Origin: Bryobacterales bacterium
GTDB lineage: Bacteria > Acidobacteriota > Terriglobia > Bryobacterales > Bryobacteraceae
DNA length: 55,450 nt
Assembly (NCBI GenBank): GCA_003163855.1
Contig: PLRJ01000102.1
Location: 13,719 to 69,168 of the forward strand
Direction: 5' to 3'
In this document: positions 26,719 through 37,968 of the stretch, piece by piece
Numbering within the stretch: position 1 is the first letter of the stretch
Layout: every line of letters starts with the position of its first letter
Made by a program: the position numbers and the translations under genes
The notes under the pieces: model-generated
The model's database searches: none
Seen by the model: only the letters and a program-made list of their open reading frames with translations
Told to the model about the DNA's origin: nothing

Positions 26719-28035
26719 ATGCCTTCGCTACGTGATCTTCCCTCCGTCGATCAGGTGCTGCGCAACCTGCCGCCATCGGAGTTGTCGCGCGAGATAGTCA
26801 TCGCTCAGGTACAGTCCGTCATCGCTGCCCGGCGTAAGCTCCTTCTCGATGGCAATGAACTGCCCGCCGAATCCATAGAAGCCGAAATTTCCTCCCGGTT
26901 AAGAAGCTTGGCGCAACCCTCGCTGGTTTCTGCTATCAACGCCACTGGCGTCATCCTCCACACCAATCTCGGACGCGCGCCCATTCCGCCTTTCCAACTT
27001 ATCGACGGCTACTCAAACCTCGAGTACAATCTCGCAACCGGCAAACGAGGCAAGCGCGACGCGCACACCGCGCACTTACTCGAAGCCTTGCTGCACAAGC
27101 CTGCCATCGTCGTTAACAACAATGCCGCGGCAGTGTATCTGGTTCTGAAAGAACTCGCCGAAGGGCACGAAGTGCTCATCTCCCGCGGTGAACTGATCGA
27201 GATTGGCGACGGCTTCCGCATTCCGCAAATCATGGAGAGCGCGGGCGTTATCCTGCGCGAAGTCGGAACCACGAACCGCACCAGCCTCGACGATTATCGC
27301 GACGCTATCACGCCGCGGACAAAGCTGATACTGCGCGTTCATCCATCGAACTTTCATATCTCGGGGTTTACGGCGAAGCCAACTCTGGCCGATCTTTGCG
27401 GCCTGGGTATTCCCGTCTATGAGGACCTCGGTAGTGGCTGCCTGGTCGATCTATCCGCCCACGGGATTAACGAACCGCTTGTTTCCCAGAGCCTCGAAGC
27501 AGGAGTCAACGTAGTCAGCTTCAGTTGCGACAAACTGCTGGGTGGTCCGCAGTCGGGCATCATCGCGGGAGACGCTGACCTGATTACGCGCATCCGGCGC
27601 AATCCCATGTACCGTGCATTCCGGGCCGATAAACTAATCGTGCAAAGCCTCCAAACCAGCCTGCTGCACCTGGTGAAGCAGGAGTGGCAAGCAATCCCCG
27701 CGCTGCGCATGATCATGGAACCGCTCTCCGAAGTTCGCAAGCGCGCCGAGCAAGTATTGGCCAGCATCCCAAATCTTCCGGCGCACCTTAAGCCAAGCGA
27801 AACAGCCATTGGAGGGGGTTCAACGCCCGATCAATCGCTGCCCACCTGGATCATCGAGATCGACGCACAAAGCGCGCAGTCGCTGGAACGCAAGCTAAGA
27901 ACCGGCACCCCGCCAGTCATCACGCGCATCCAGGACGACAGAGTTATTCTGGATTTGCGCACGGTTTCCAGTTCAGAAGTAGATGCCCTTGTTGTTCGCA
28001 TAACTGAATGTCTACCAAACTCTCTTCCTGGCTGA
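26719..28035 (+). CDS. selA: L-seryl-tRNA(Sec) selenium transferase SelA
   Basis: This 438-residue PLP enzyme converts Ser-tRNA(Sec) to selenocysteinyl-tRNA. It has the N-terminal tRNA-binding helix region (LRDLPSVDQVLRNLP) and the substrate-site motif INATGVILHTNLGRAPIP. The Schiff-base lysine is Lys272 in FSCDKLLGGPQSGII, followed by FRADKLIVQSL. The full N-terminal domain argues for true SelA rather than the shorter SelA-like transaminases. ATG starts immediately after the uvrA stop. No selB, selD or recognisable selC lies in the window, so selenocysteine use in this organism rests on genes elsewhere. Confidence 0.92.
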   Translation: MPSLRDLPSVDQVLRNLPPSELSREIVIAQVQSVIAARRKLLLDGNELPAESIEAEISSRLRSLAQPSLVSAINATGVILHTNLGRAPIPPFQLIDGYSNLEYNLATGKRGKRDAHTAHLLEALLHKPAIVVNNNAAAVYLVLKELAEGHEVLISRGELIEIGDGFRIPQIMESAGVILREVGTTNRTSLDDYRDAITPRTKLILRVHPSNFHISGFTAKPTLADLCGLGIPVYEDLGSGCLVDLSAHGINEPLVSQSLEAGVNVVSFSCDKLLGGPQSGIIAGDADLITRIRRNPMYRAFRADKLIVQSLQTSLLHLVKQEWQAIPALRMIMEPLSEVRKRAEQVLASIPNLPAHLKPSETAIGGGSTPDQSLPTWIIEIDAQSAQSLERKLRTGTPPVITRIQDDRVILDLRTVSSSEVDALVVRITECLPNSLPG

Positions 28036-28211
28036 TTTTCTTCGGGTGCCTGCTTCTGATGGGCTTCCCAGCCTTGGACCACTGGCTTGTGGGCGTCCGT
28101 TTTGCAGCGATTCTGCTCGTATCCTTCTTACTTGTGCGCGACCGCTTATTCGCGCGTCGTGAACTTAACTATTACCGGCGCCTTCTAAATTGGTTCCGAG
28201 ACGAAGCTTAA
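28008..28211 (+). CDS. Small membrane protein overlapping selA
   Basis: This 67-residue protein has one long or two short hydrophobic helices: LSSWLIFFGCLLLMGFPAL and VGVRFAAILLVSFLLV. It ends in a basic tail (RDRLFARRELNYYRRLL). It starts inside the last 28 bases of selA in another frame, so translation may depend on selA. Its stop TAA shares the TTAA sequence with the stop of the convergent symporter gene. I do not recognise the family. It could be a small lipid-associated or regulatory protein; the amphipathic tail and clean start support a real gene. Confidence 0.55.
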   Translation: MSTKLSSWLIFFGCLLLMGFPALDHWLVGVRFAAILLVSFLLVRDRLFARRELNYYRRLLNWFRDEA

Positions 28212-29461
28212 GCCCCGGCCGCCACTTCCGTCTCTTCCAGTTCCCGATTCATTGAAGGGCTGATAACCACGCCTTCCCATTTCGCCACCACGGCCGTAGC
28301 CACACAATTACCCAACAAGTTCACCGATGTTCTGCACATATCCATCAGCGCGTCTACACCCAGAATCAGAGAGATTCCCTCCAGCGGCAGATGAAACGTT
28401 CCCAGCGTTCCGGCCAGAATAACCAACGCAGCGCGCGGAACCGCGGCCACGCCTTTACTGGTAAGCATCAGCGTCAGCATCATAGTTATTTGCGTACCGA
28501 TGGGCATATGCACTCCTGCGGCTTGCGCCACAAACACCGAAGCCAGCGACAAGTACAACGTCGAGCCATCCAGATTGAAGCTGTAACCAGTCGGAAGCAC
28601 GAACCCAACAATGTGTTTCGGAATGCCCAGCCGTTCCATATTTTCCAGGGCCAGGGGAAGCGCCGCTTCGCTCGACGCGGTTGAAAAGGCCAGGATGAAT
28701 GGCTGCCGCGCAGCCCGGATGAACGGACCCAGCGGGACGCGCGCAATCATCAATGCCGATCCCAGCACCAGCACCACGAACAAACCCTGCGCCAGGTAGA
28801 GAGTGCCCACCAGTTTGCCCAAGCTGAACAAAACGCCGACGCCCTTCGAGCCAATTGTTACCGCAATGGCGGCGCCCACGCCGAATGGCGCCAGGTACAT
28901 CACATACTTCGTGTAACGGAACATTACTTCCGCCACAGAGCCGGCGAAATCCAATACGGGCTTCGCTTTGCTGCCGATGGCTGAACAGGCCGCTCCGAAC
29001 AAAAAGAAAAACACAACCATCTGCAACACATCGTTCTGCGCCAGCGACTCGAATATGTTGCTGGGAATGGCATGCTCCAGCACGCCACTGAACGAAACCG
29101 GCTTGGCAAGCGTTGGTAGCGGCGCGCCATTCTCGGCCGTAAGCGATATTCCCGCGCCCGGCTGGAAAACATTCACCACCACTAGGCCAATAACCAGCGC
29201 AAGCGTCGTCGCCACCTCAAAATAGGTGACGGCTTTCAGCGCAATTCGCCCCATGGTCTTCAATTCGCCCGCCGAGGCGATGCCATACACAAGGGTTCCA
29301 AACAGCAGCGGCCCAACGATCGACTTAATCAGCCGTAAGAAGATGTTGCTGACCGGCGCCAGTGCCTTGCCGAATTCCGGAAAGAACACCCCCACCAAAA
29401 TGCCAATCACCAGCGCTATAAAAATCCACGCGGTCAATGAAAGCTTCTTTAGAAATTGCAT
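28208..29461 (-). CDS. Dicarboxylate/amino acid:cation symporter (DAACS family)
   Basis: The 417-residue transporter follows the GltP/DctA fold. It begins with helix LTAWIFIALVIGILVGVFFP. FLRLIKSIVGPLLFGTLVYG corresponds to helix 2, and the serine-rich hairpin is AFSTASSEAALPLALENMER. GYSFNLDGSTLYLSLASVF is helix 7 (NMDG-like, here NLDG), and the second hairpin is MLTSKGVAAVPRAAL. It imports glutamate, aspartate or C4-dicarboxylates with sodium or protons. The NLDG rather than NMDG sodium motif is a common bacterial variant. It ends in a shared TTAA with the opposite small protein gene. Confidence 0.92.
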   Translation of the reverse strand: MQFLKKLSLTAWIFIALVIGILVGVFFPEFGKALAPVSNIFLRLIKSIVGPLLFGTLVYGIASAGELKTMGRIALKAVTYFEVATTLALVIGLVVVNVFQPGAGISLTAENGAPLPTLAKPVSFSGVLEHAIPSNIFESLAQNDVLQMVVFFFLFGAACSAIGSKAKPVLDFAGSVAEVMFRYTKYVMYLAPFGVGAAIAVTIGSKGVGVLFSLGKLVGTLYLAQGLFVVLVLGSALMIARVPLGPFIRAARQPFILAFSTASSEAALPLALENMERLGIPKHIVGFVLPTGYSFNLDGSTLYLSLASVFVAQAAGVHMPIGTQITMMLTLMLTSKGVAAVPRAALVILAGTLGTFHLPLEGISLILGVDALMDMCRTSVNLLGNCVATAVVAKWEGVVISPSMNRELEETEVAAGA

Positions 29462-29470
29462 CTCAGCCCC

Positions 29471-30331
29471 TTAGCGCTCGCCCCACTTCAGCTTCTCCCG
29501 CAGTACATCGAAGAAAAGCATTTTGGGTGGTCGAATTAATTGGATAGTCTTCGAGGACGAGCGGCAGACAATACGGTCGCCGCTACGCAGAGGTTCGCCC
29601 ACCTGGCCATCGATGGTCAGGTAGCTGCCCTCTTCTCCATGGTTGAAAACCTGAATTACGCTGGTGTCCGGCACAATGACGGGGCGATTGGTTAGCATGT
29701 GCGGGCAAATAGGCGTAATGCAAAAAGCGCCGACGGATGGAAAAATAACGGGTCCGCCGGCGGAAAGAGAATAAGCTGTAGAACCAGTGGGCGTTGAGAT
29801 GATGAGGCCGTCCGCTTTGTAGGCGGCAACGAAGTGCGCGTCTACATGCGTATCCAGATCGATCATTCGGGCCAATTCGGTCTTGGTAATAACCACGTCG
29901 TTCAATGCCGAATAGCTGGCGATGGTCTCGTCTTTGCGAATCAATTCGCACTCCACCATGCGGCGGTGTCCAATGCGATGTTCGCCGCGAAGTGCTCGCT
30001 CCAGTTCGGGATAAAGATCTTCCAGCCGGATGGTAGTCAGAAATCCCAGATGACCCAGGTTAACGGCAAACAGCGGAATATCGCGTCCGCCGATAAGCCG
30101 CGCCGCGGACAGCAGCGTGCCGTCTCCACCCAGCACGATGACGAAATCGATACCTTCAGGCAGTTCATCACGGGTGAAGAATGCCTCCAGGCCAACGTAC
30201 TCGGCCGTTTGCTGATCGCAGCAATATTGAATATTCCGCTCGTCAAGCCATGCCAACAAAGCCGAAATAATCTCTCCCGCCTTGGCTATCTTCGGCTTGG
30301 AAATAATTCCGATGGTGTTGATCTTCTGCAT
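29471..30331 (-). CDS. nadK: NAD kinase
   Basis: The ATP-dependent NAD kinase (286 residues from ATG at 30331) contains VIVLGGDGTLLSAARL (GGDG motif), NLGHLGFLT, NDVVITK (NE/D motif position) and the glycine-rich ISTPTGSTAYSLSAGGP. A GTG at 30373, overlapping the tlyA stop as GTGA, would add 14 residues and give tight coupling; I prefer the ATG because family members start just before the TIGIISKP strand, but the GTG is possible. It is the last gene of xseB-ispA-tlyA-nadK. It makes NADP+ for anabolism, including the isoprenoid pathway enzymes encoded upstream. Confidence 0.93.
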   Translation of the reverse strand: MQKINTIGIISKPKIAKAGEIISALLAWLDERNIQYCCDQQTAEYVGLEAFFTRDELPEGIDFVIVLGGDGTLLSAARLIGGRDIPLFAVNLGHLGFLTTIRLEDLYPELERALRGEHRIGHRRMVECELIRKDETIASYSALNDVVITKTELARMIDLDTHVDAHFVAAYKADGLIISTPTGSTAYSLSAGGPVIFPSVGAFCITPICPHMLTNRPVIVPDTSVIQVFNHGEEGSYLTIDGQVGEPLRSGDRIVCRSSSKTIQLIRPPKMLFFDVLREKLKWGER

Positions 30332-30369
30332 TCCGGCAAAGTTAACGGCAAAGGTATAGCTTAACTGGA

Positions 30370-31101
30370 TCACCTGCGTGCGTGCAGCAGAAACTCTTTA
30401 TTGCCTTCAGCCCCGAGAATGGGACTGTCGATAACGCGCGTTTCAAACTTTTGGGCTTCCAGGGCTTTCGTCACTCTATCGCAAGCGGCTTGGTGACCGG
30501 CGGCATCGCGCACAATACCCCCTTTGCCGACGTACTCGCGCCCCGCCTCAAACTGCGGCTTCACTAGGATAATCATTTCGCCGTTTTCGCTCAGGATTGG
30601 GACCACAGCCGCAAGCAGCAGCGTCACCGAGATGAAACTGACGTCGCACACCAGCAGGCTGGGCCGCTCCCCAAGCTCCTCCAGTGTCAGATAGCGTGCA
30701 TTCAGGCGCTCATGCAGCACAATCCGCGCATCAGTCCGAAGCTTCCAATGGATCTGCCCAGCGCCGGTATCTACACAGTGAACGCGCGCGGCTCCGTGCT
30801 GCAGCAGGCAATCGGCAAAGCCGCCGGTCGAGGTGCCCACGTCGAGACAGATACGGCCGCCCGGGTCCACACCAAAACCCCGCAGTCCGGCTTCCAACTT
30901 CAGTCCGCCACGGCTGACATACTTTAAATCCTGCTGTACTTCAATACGGGCCTCTTCGCCGACCGCGTGACCCGGCTTATCGGCACGCTGGCCATCCACC
31001 GTGACCTTCCCCGCCAGCACCAGCGCCTGCGCCTTCGAACGCGTTTCGACAAGTTGGCGCTCAACTAAGGCGGCATCCAGGCGCAGTCGTTTCACCGGCA
31101 C
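30370..31101 (-). CDS. tlyA: TlyA-family 2'-O-ribose rRNA methyltransferase
   Basis: The 243-residue protein has an N-terminal S4 RNA-binding domain (RLDAALVERQLVETRSKAQ, about residues 7-65). A Rossmann FtsJ-like methyltransferase follows, with VSRGGLKLEAGL, the SAM motif CLDVGTSTGGFADCLL and the substrate motif KPQFEAGREYVGKGG. The KDKE-type catalytic residues are consistent with ribose methylation of 16S/23S rRNA cytidines. In mycobacteria loss of TlyA gives capreomycin resistance. It lies 5 bases downstream of ispA. Confidence 0.92.
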   Translation of the reverse strand: MPVKRLRLDAALVERQLVETRSKAQALVLAGKVTVDGQRADKPGHAVGEEARIEVQQDLKYVSRGGLKLEAGLRGFGVDPGGRICLDVGTSTGGFADCLLQHGAARVHCVDTGAGQIHWKLRTDARIVLHERLNARYLTLEELGERPSLLVCDVSFISVTLLLAAVVPILSENGEMIILVKPQFEAGREYVGKGGIVRDAAGHQAACDRVTKALEAQKFETRVIDSPILGAEGNKEFLLHARR

Positions 31102-31106
31102 CCAGA

Positions 31107-32012
31107 TCAGGCTTTGCGCTGGACGATGAAATCGGCGATTTGCCGCAGTCGATCGGCGCGATCGTCGAACATACGCAGAGCCGTGTGCGCCGCCAAGCGT
31201 TCCTCTTCGGCCATCACCCTCGACCGTTCCAGGCCGTAAACGGCCGGAAACGTAATCTTCTGCTGAGCCTCATCTTTGCCCGCCGTTTTGCCGAGCGATT
31301 CCGACGACGCCTCCACATCCAGAACATCATCAACAATCTGGAAGGCCAGCCCCACGTGCTCGCCATACTCGGAGAGAGCCGCCAGTTCCTCTTCGCTCGC
31401 ACCCGCGTAGATGGCGCCCATGCGGACACTGGCCCGCAACAGAGCTCCGGTCTTTGCCTTGTGAATGGAATCCAGCAAGTGCGCTGTGGGCGTGCGCTTT
31501 TCGCCCTCAATATCATTCACCTGGCCACCAATCATCCCGCCGACTGTTCCAGAAGCGCGCGCCAGCTCTTCCACCAGCCGAATTTTGCGCTCCGCATCGA
31601 CCAGCGGCAGCCGGCTCAACACTTCAAACGCCAGCGTGAGCAGCGAGTCGCCTGCGAGGATGGCCATAGCATCGCCAAACACTTTGTGGCAAGTCGGCCG
31701 GCCGCGACGTAAATCGTCGTTGTCCAGCGCAGGCAGGTCATCGTGAATCAGCGAGTACGTGTGGATGAGTTCCAGCGTGCAGGCGGCATGTTCAATGCCA
31801 TCGGGCGAGTCGGAGACGGAGCGGGCTGCCGCAATCGCCAGAATAGGGCGGATGCGCTTGCCGCCTGCGAACAAGCTGTAGCGCATCGCTCGGTGAATGG
31901 ATGCTGGCTCCACTGACGCATGCGGCACCCAACGATCAAGCACCGAGTCAATCTCCGAAACCTGGGAGAACAGGTAGTCCTGGACGGTGGCGACTGCTGC
32001 TTTGGTAGTCAC
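31107..32012 (-). CDS. ispA: Polyprenyl diphosphate synthase (IspA/FPP-GGPP synthase type)
   Basis: The 301-residue enzyme shows the first Asp-rich motif DDLPALDNDDLRRGRPTCH. Other conserved blocks are GGQVNDIEGE, HKAKTGALL, the second Asp-rich motif FQIVDDVLDV and a lysine-rich GKTAGKDEAQQKITFP loop. The two-residue insertion in the first motif is normal for bacterial short-chain synthases. The product is probably farnesyl or geranylgeranyl diphosphate. The start is GTG overlapping the xseB stop (GTGA). The dxs gene that often follows ispA is absent. Confidence 0.92.
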   Translation of the reverse strand: MTTKAAVATVQDYLFSQVSEIDSVLDRWVPHASVEPASIHRAMRYSLFAGGKRIRPILAIAAARSVSDSPDGIEHAACTLELIHTYSLIHDDLPALDNDDLRRGRPTCHKVFGDAMAILAGDSLLTLAFEVLSRLPLVDAERKIRLVEELARASGTVGGMIGGQVNDIEGEKRTPTAHLLDSIHKAKTGALLRASVRMGAIYAGASEEELAALSEYGEHVGLAFQIVDDVLDVEASSESLGKTAGKDEAQQKITFPAVYGLERSRVMAEEERLAAHTALRMFDDRADRLRQIADFIVQRKA

Positions 32013-32257
32013 TTCTGAGCTTTTTCCGGCTGAAATGGCAGGGCTACCATTTCGTTGCCCTTTCTGGTCAAGATCTCTACTCTAGTTTCAGCCTGCTCCA
32101 ACATTTTCTTGCAATCGCCGCTGAGTTTCATCCCGCTTTCAAATAAGGACAAGCTGCGCTCCAACGGAAGGTCTCCCTTTTCGAGTTCCTTAACAATTCG
32201 CTCCAATTCTTCCAGGCTGGCTTCAAAATTGGGGCCAGACGCGCTTTCCTCAGGCAT
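32009..32257 (-). CDS. xseB: Exodeoxyribonuclease VII small subunit
   Basis: The 82-residue protein contains the XseB signature FEASLEELERIVKELEKGD followed by LPLERSLSLFESGMKL (residues 11-45). This helical hairpin packs on XseA. It is the first gene of the run into ispA, a very common bacterial arrangement. xseA itself is not in the window. Upstream lies a 1.4 kb degraded region, so the promoter is probably within the first 60 bases beyond the start. Confidence 0.92.
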   Translation of the reverse strand: MPEESASGPNFEASLEELERIVKELEKGDLPLERSLSLFESGMKLSGDCKKMLEQAETRVEILTRKGNEMVALPFQPEKAQK

Positions 32258-33048
32258 CGCCCCTTATTGTAGCCAGTGTCGTGTTTTGCCGGACGCAGAT
32301 GGCGTGTTGGCTTAGGTCGTGCGGGCCGGACTGGAGGCAGTTCGAACGTGAAACTTCAAGACATAGTTATCCGAACGTTGGCTAGGTAACGACGGCTCGG
32401 CGCATACCCGGCGGCACAGGCAAAGCGGCTGTTGGCGTCCTCCGAATCTTTGAGTTCGAGGAAAGAAAATAACGCAGACCGTCTCAGACGCGTGACGCCG
32501 GAGTTTCATTGGCTGGAGTTGGCCGAACTGCTCCCGGACGGGCAGGTAGACTACCCCGGATCGAATTGAACCCGAATCGACGTAATCAACGACCTACTCC
32601 TACACCCTCGAAGTCCAGAGAGACCATCTCGGGAGTCGATAGTCGCAGGATGTTTCTCCTTTCTGTCAGCGGCAGCAAGAGCACGCTAATACGCCGCTGC
32701 GGTCGCATCACTTGTTGGTCTCTCGATTTCAGTGTCGACGATGTCAAGAATCGTTTCTAGAAACTGCTGCCGTTGCGGAGGCGGTCCTCCACAATATCTG
32801 CGCACTTACAGAGAAAAGCGTTGCCTTTAACGGAGAAGCCTTCGCCGACTCGATCAAAATGTTGGCGGATCGGTGGGAGCGCTTTCACCCGAAGTTCTTT
32901 ACGATGACGGCGTACTCCCATGCATTTTGCAGCACTATTGTCTCTGAATCCAAGCGACGCAACACTGCGGCACTTAGGGGGATTTTGCGCCGGAAACTAG
33001 CTAGGGTCCACTCTGCTCTGGATATACGATTAGGTAAGTAGATCAAAT
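32258..33048. other. Non-coding or degraded stretch
   Basis: No frame in these 790 bases looks like a gene: codon use is flat on both strands, frames are short and the base composition is less GC-skewed at third positions than in the neighbours. The longest plus frame (32712-33041) has a segment that could be helical but matches nothing I know. Together with the fragments that follow it looks like decayed sequence between the xseB operon and the aldo/keto reductase. Confidence 0.5.
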
Positions 33049-33135
33049 ATGCAAGTATCCAAGTGGGGCAATAGCTTGGCTATCCGCCTTCCGGCTGCAG
33101 TAGTCGAAGCCCTGAAATTAAAAGAAGGCGACGAT
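33049..33135 (+). pseudogene. MazE/AbrB-type antitoxin N-terminal fragment
   Basis: The first 29 codons read MQVSKWGNSLAIRLPAAVVE then ALKLKEGDD. This is the complete swapped-hairpin DNA-binding domain of MazE-type antitoxins, which bind their own promoter. Real homologues continue with a toxin-binding tail; here the next bases move into unrelated reading frames and a frame of mixed pieces. No MazF/PIN toxin gene follows. The fragment is a relic of a toxin-antitoxin operon. A very short antitoxin-like peptide could still be made. Confidence 0.7.
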
Positions 33136-33309
33136 AATCGAAATCACCCAACTGCGGGTGCTCTTTTCCGAAGACATGCAGCCTGGTCAGAAGATCAAGG
33201 GGCTGACAATCCGCAATCCCTTCTACTGAAATTTACTGGAAATGCCGCGCGTGAGGCTGGTCCATTGGAACGAAAAGGAAGCGTCTGCACAGCGCAAAAA
33301 TCTCGGAAG

Positions 33310-34744
<1,435 letters not shown>

Positions 34745-34778
34745 TCAGGAGTTACGTCGGCAGCGGAAGAGGAGGCGG

Positions 34779-36314
34779 TTATTTCGACTGCAGGTCTTCG
34801 CCCTTCATCTGGTCCGGTTTCGCCAATCCCAGAATGCCGAGGATGGTAGGCGCCACATCCTTCAACGCTCCGGTCTGCTTCAATTTGACCGGTTCATTAC
34901 TCATATAGATAAACGGCACCGGATTGAGCGTGTGATAGGTATGCGGCTTCTTGGTAATCGGATCAACCATCGTCTCGGCGTTACCGTGATCGGCGGTTAT
35001 GAGCCAGCTTCCTCCGCAGCGCTTCAGCGTTTTGTAGATGTCGCCAAGGCCGGCGTCTATCGCTTCGCAGGCTGCGATGGTCGGCACCAGTTGGCCCGAA
35101 TGGCCGACCATGTCGGCGTTGGCATAGTTCATCACGATGACGTCGAAGCTGCCTTGTTCGATTGCTTTCGTCACTTTCTCCGTTACGCCGGCGGCGCTCA
35201 TCTGCGGCATCAGATCGTACGTCGCGACTTTGGGTGAGGCAACCACCTCGCGCTCTTCTCCGGCATATGGTTTCTCGGTGCCGCCGTTAAAGAAATAGGT
35301 CACGTGCGCGTATTTCTCAGTTTCGGCTACGCGCAGGTTCTTCCAGTTGGCCCGCTCCATTACTTCTGCCAAAATGTTGTCGGCATGCTCTCGCGGCAGC
35401 ACGAACGGCAGGTTGAAGCTCTGGTCGTACTGCGTCATCATCGTGTAGGTCAGGTTCTTGGGGACCAAGGCGCGCGCGGGCTTCTCGAGATTTGCGTCGG
35501 TGAAGGCCATGGTGATTTCGCGGGCACGGTCGGCGCGATAGTTGTACATCATGATGCTGTCGTCATCGCGGATGAGGCCGATAGGCTCCTGCCGATCGTT
35601 CACCATGTTGGCGGGTTCGATGAATTCGTCAGTAACGCCGTGTTCATAGGACGCCTTGACGGCGGCGGCTGCAGCCTCGAACTTTATTCCATTGCCGAGG
35701 ACGAGTGCGCCGAAGGCTTTCTCCACACGTTCCCAACGCTTGTCGCGATCCATGGCCCAATAGCGGCCTGAGACAGTGGCGATTTTGCCGGTGCCGAGTT
35801 CGCGCAGCTTGCTTTCCACCTGCTCAATGAAGCCGAAGCCGCTGTCGGGCGGGGTGTCGCGGCCATCCATGAAGCAGTGCAGAAACACCTCTTTGAGTTC
35901 GTGTTTTTTCGCCATTTCCAGCAAGGCGTACAGATGCGTCAGTTGTGCGTGCACGCCGCCATCGCTGACGAGTCCCAGCAAGTGCAGCCGGTGGCCTTTG
36001 GCTTTTTCCATGGCGTTCACGAGCGCCGGATTTTTGCCAATTTCGCCGGAACTGATGAGCATATCGATCCGCGTGACGTCCATGTACACGACGCGGCCAG
36101 CACCCATATTCATATGACCGACTTCGCTGTTGCCCATCTGGCCATCAGGCAGCCCGACGGAGTGACCGGAGGTGTAGATGAGCGTGTTTGGATAAGTGGC
36201 CAGAAGATGATCGTAGGTGGGCTTGCGGGCGAGCGCTATGGCGTTGCCTTCCACCACGGGCGAGTAGCCCCAGCCATCCAGAATGGTCAGAACCAGCGGA
36301 GTTTTCTTCGCCAT
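34779..36314 (-). CDS. gpmI: 2,3-bisphosphoglycerate-independent phosphoglycerate mutase
   Basis: The 511-residue glycolytic enzyme interconverts 3- and 2-phosphoglycerate using two Mn2+. It shows LTILDGWGYSPV (metal Asp), the catalytic Ser in PDGQMGNSEVGHMNMG, FLHCFMDGRDTPP, and the late metal sites NYANADMVGHSG and WLITADHGNAE. The ATG at 36314 (MAKKTPLVL) is chosen; the longer open frame would read through the end of eno. The gap to the eno stop is a single base, so enolase and mutase, consecutive steps of glycolysis, are co-transcribed. Confidence 0.96.
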   Translation of the reverse strand: MAKKTPLVLTILDGWGYSPVVEGNAIALARKPTYDHLLATYPNTLIYTSGHSVGLPDGQMGNSEVGHMNMGAGRVVYMDVTRIDMLISSGEIGKNPALVNAMEKAKGHRLHLLGLVSDGGVHAQLTHLYALLEMAKKHELKEVFLHCFMDGRDTPPDSGFGFIEQVESKLRELGTGKIATVSGRYWAMDRDKRWERVEKAFGALVLGNGIKFEAAAAAVKASYEHGVTDEFIEPANMVNDRQEPIGLIRDDDSIMMYNYRADRAREITMAFTDANLEKPARALVPKNLTYTMMTQYDQSFNLPFVLPREHADNILAEVMERANWKNLRVAETEKYAHVTYFFNGGTEKPYAGEEREVVASPKVATYDLMPQMSAAGVTEKVTKAIEQGSFDVIVMNYANADMVGHSGQLVPTIAACEAIDAGLGDIYKTLKRCGGSWLITADHGNAETMVDPITKKPHTYHTLNPVPFIYMSNEPVKLKQTGALKDVAPTILGILGLAKPDQMKGEDLQSK

Positions 36315-36315
36315 G

Positions 36316-37722
<1,407 letters not shown>

Positions 37723-37726
37723 TTAA

Positions 37727-37924
37727 TTGGCAGAAGTCCATCTGCAAGATAGCGAGACGCTGGAAAGCGCGCTAAGACGGTTTAAACGCAAAGTACAACA
37801 AGAAGATATCGTCAAGGAAATCAAGCGCCATTCTTTTTACCTGAAACCGGGTGAAAAGCGTCGAACGAAAGAAGCTCTCGCTCGGAAACGGAACCGCAAG
37901 AAGCGGCCTCGCGAAATTGAATAG
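37727..37924 (+). CDS. rpsU: 30S ribosomal protein S21
   Basis: This 65-residue basic protein reads SALRRFKRKVQQEDIVKEIK (about 15-34) and ends in the S21 tail of alternating Lys/Arg (ARKRNRKKRP). S21 sits at the 30S platform and helps initiation. The start is TTG preceded by an AGGT-type Shine-Dalgarno about 10 bases upstream. A strong terminator follows directly, so it is monocistronic. It is divergent from eno. Confidence 0.93.
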   Translation: MAEVHLQDSETLESALRRFKRKVQQEDIVKEIKRHSFYLKPGEKRRTKEALARKRNRKKRPREIE

Positions 37925-37930
37925 CTGAAA

Positions 37931-37967
37931 AAAAGCCCGTCAGATCTACCCATCTGACGGGTTTTTT
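37931..37967. terminator. Bidirectional rho-independent terminator
   Basis: A perfect ten-base stem, CCCGTCAGAT (37936-37945) with ATCTGACGGG (37952-37961), has a six-base loop. A-run bases precede it and six Ts follow it. It ends rpsU on the plus strand and the permease gene (stop at 37969) on the minus strand. Confidence 0.92.
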
Positions 37968-37968
37968 G

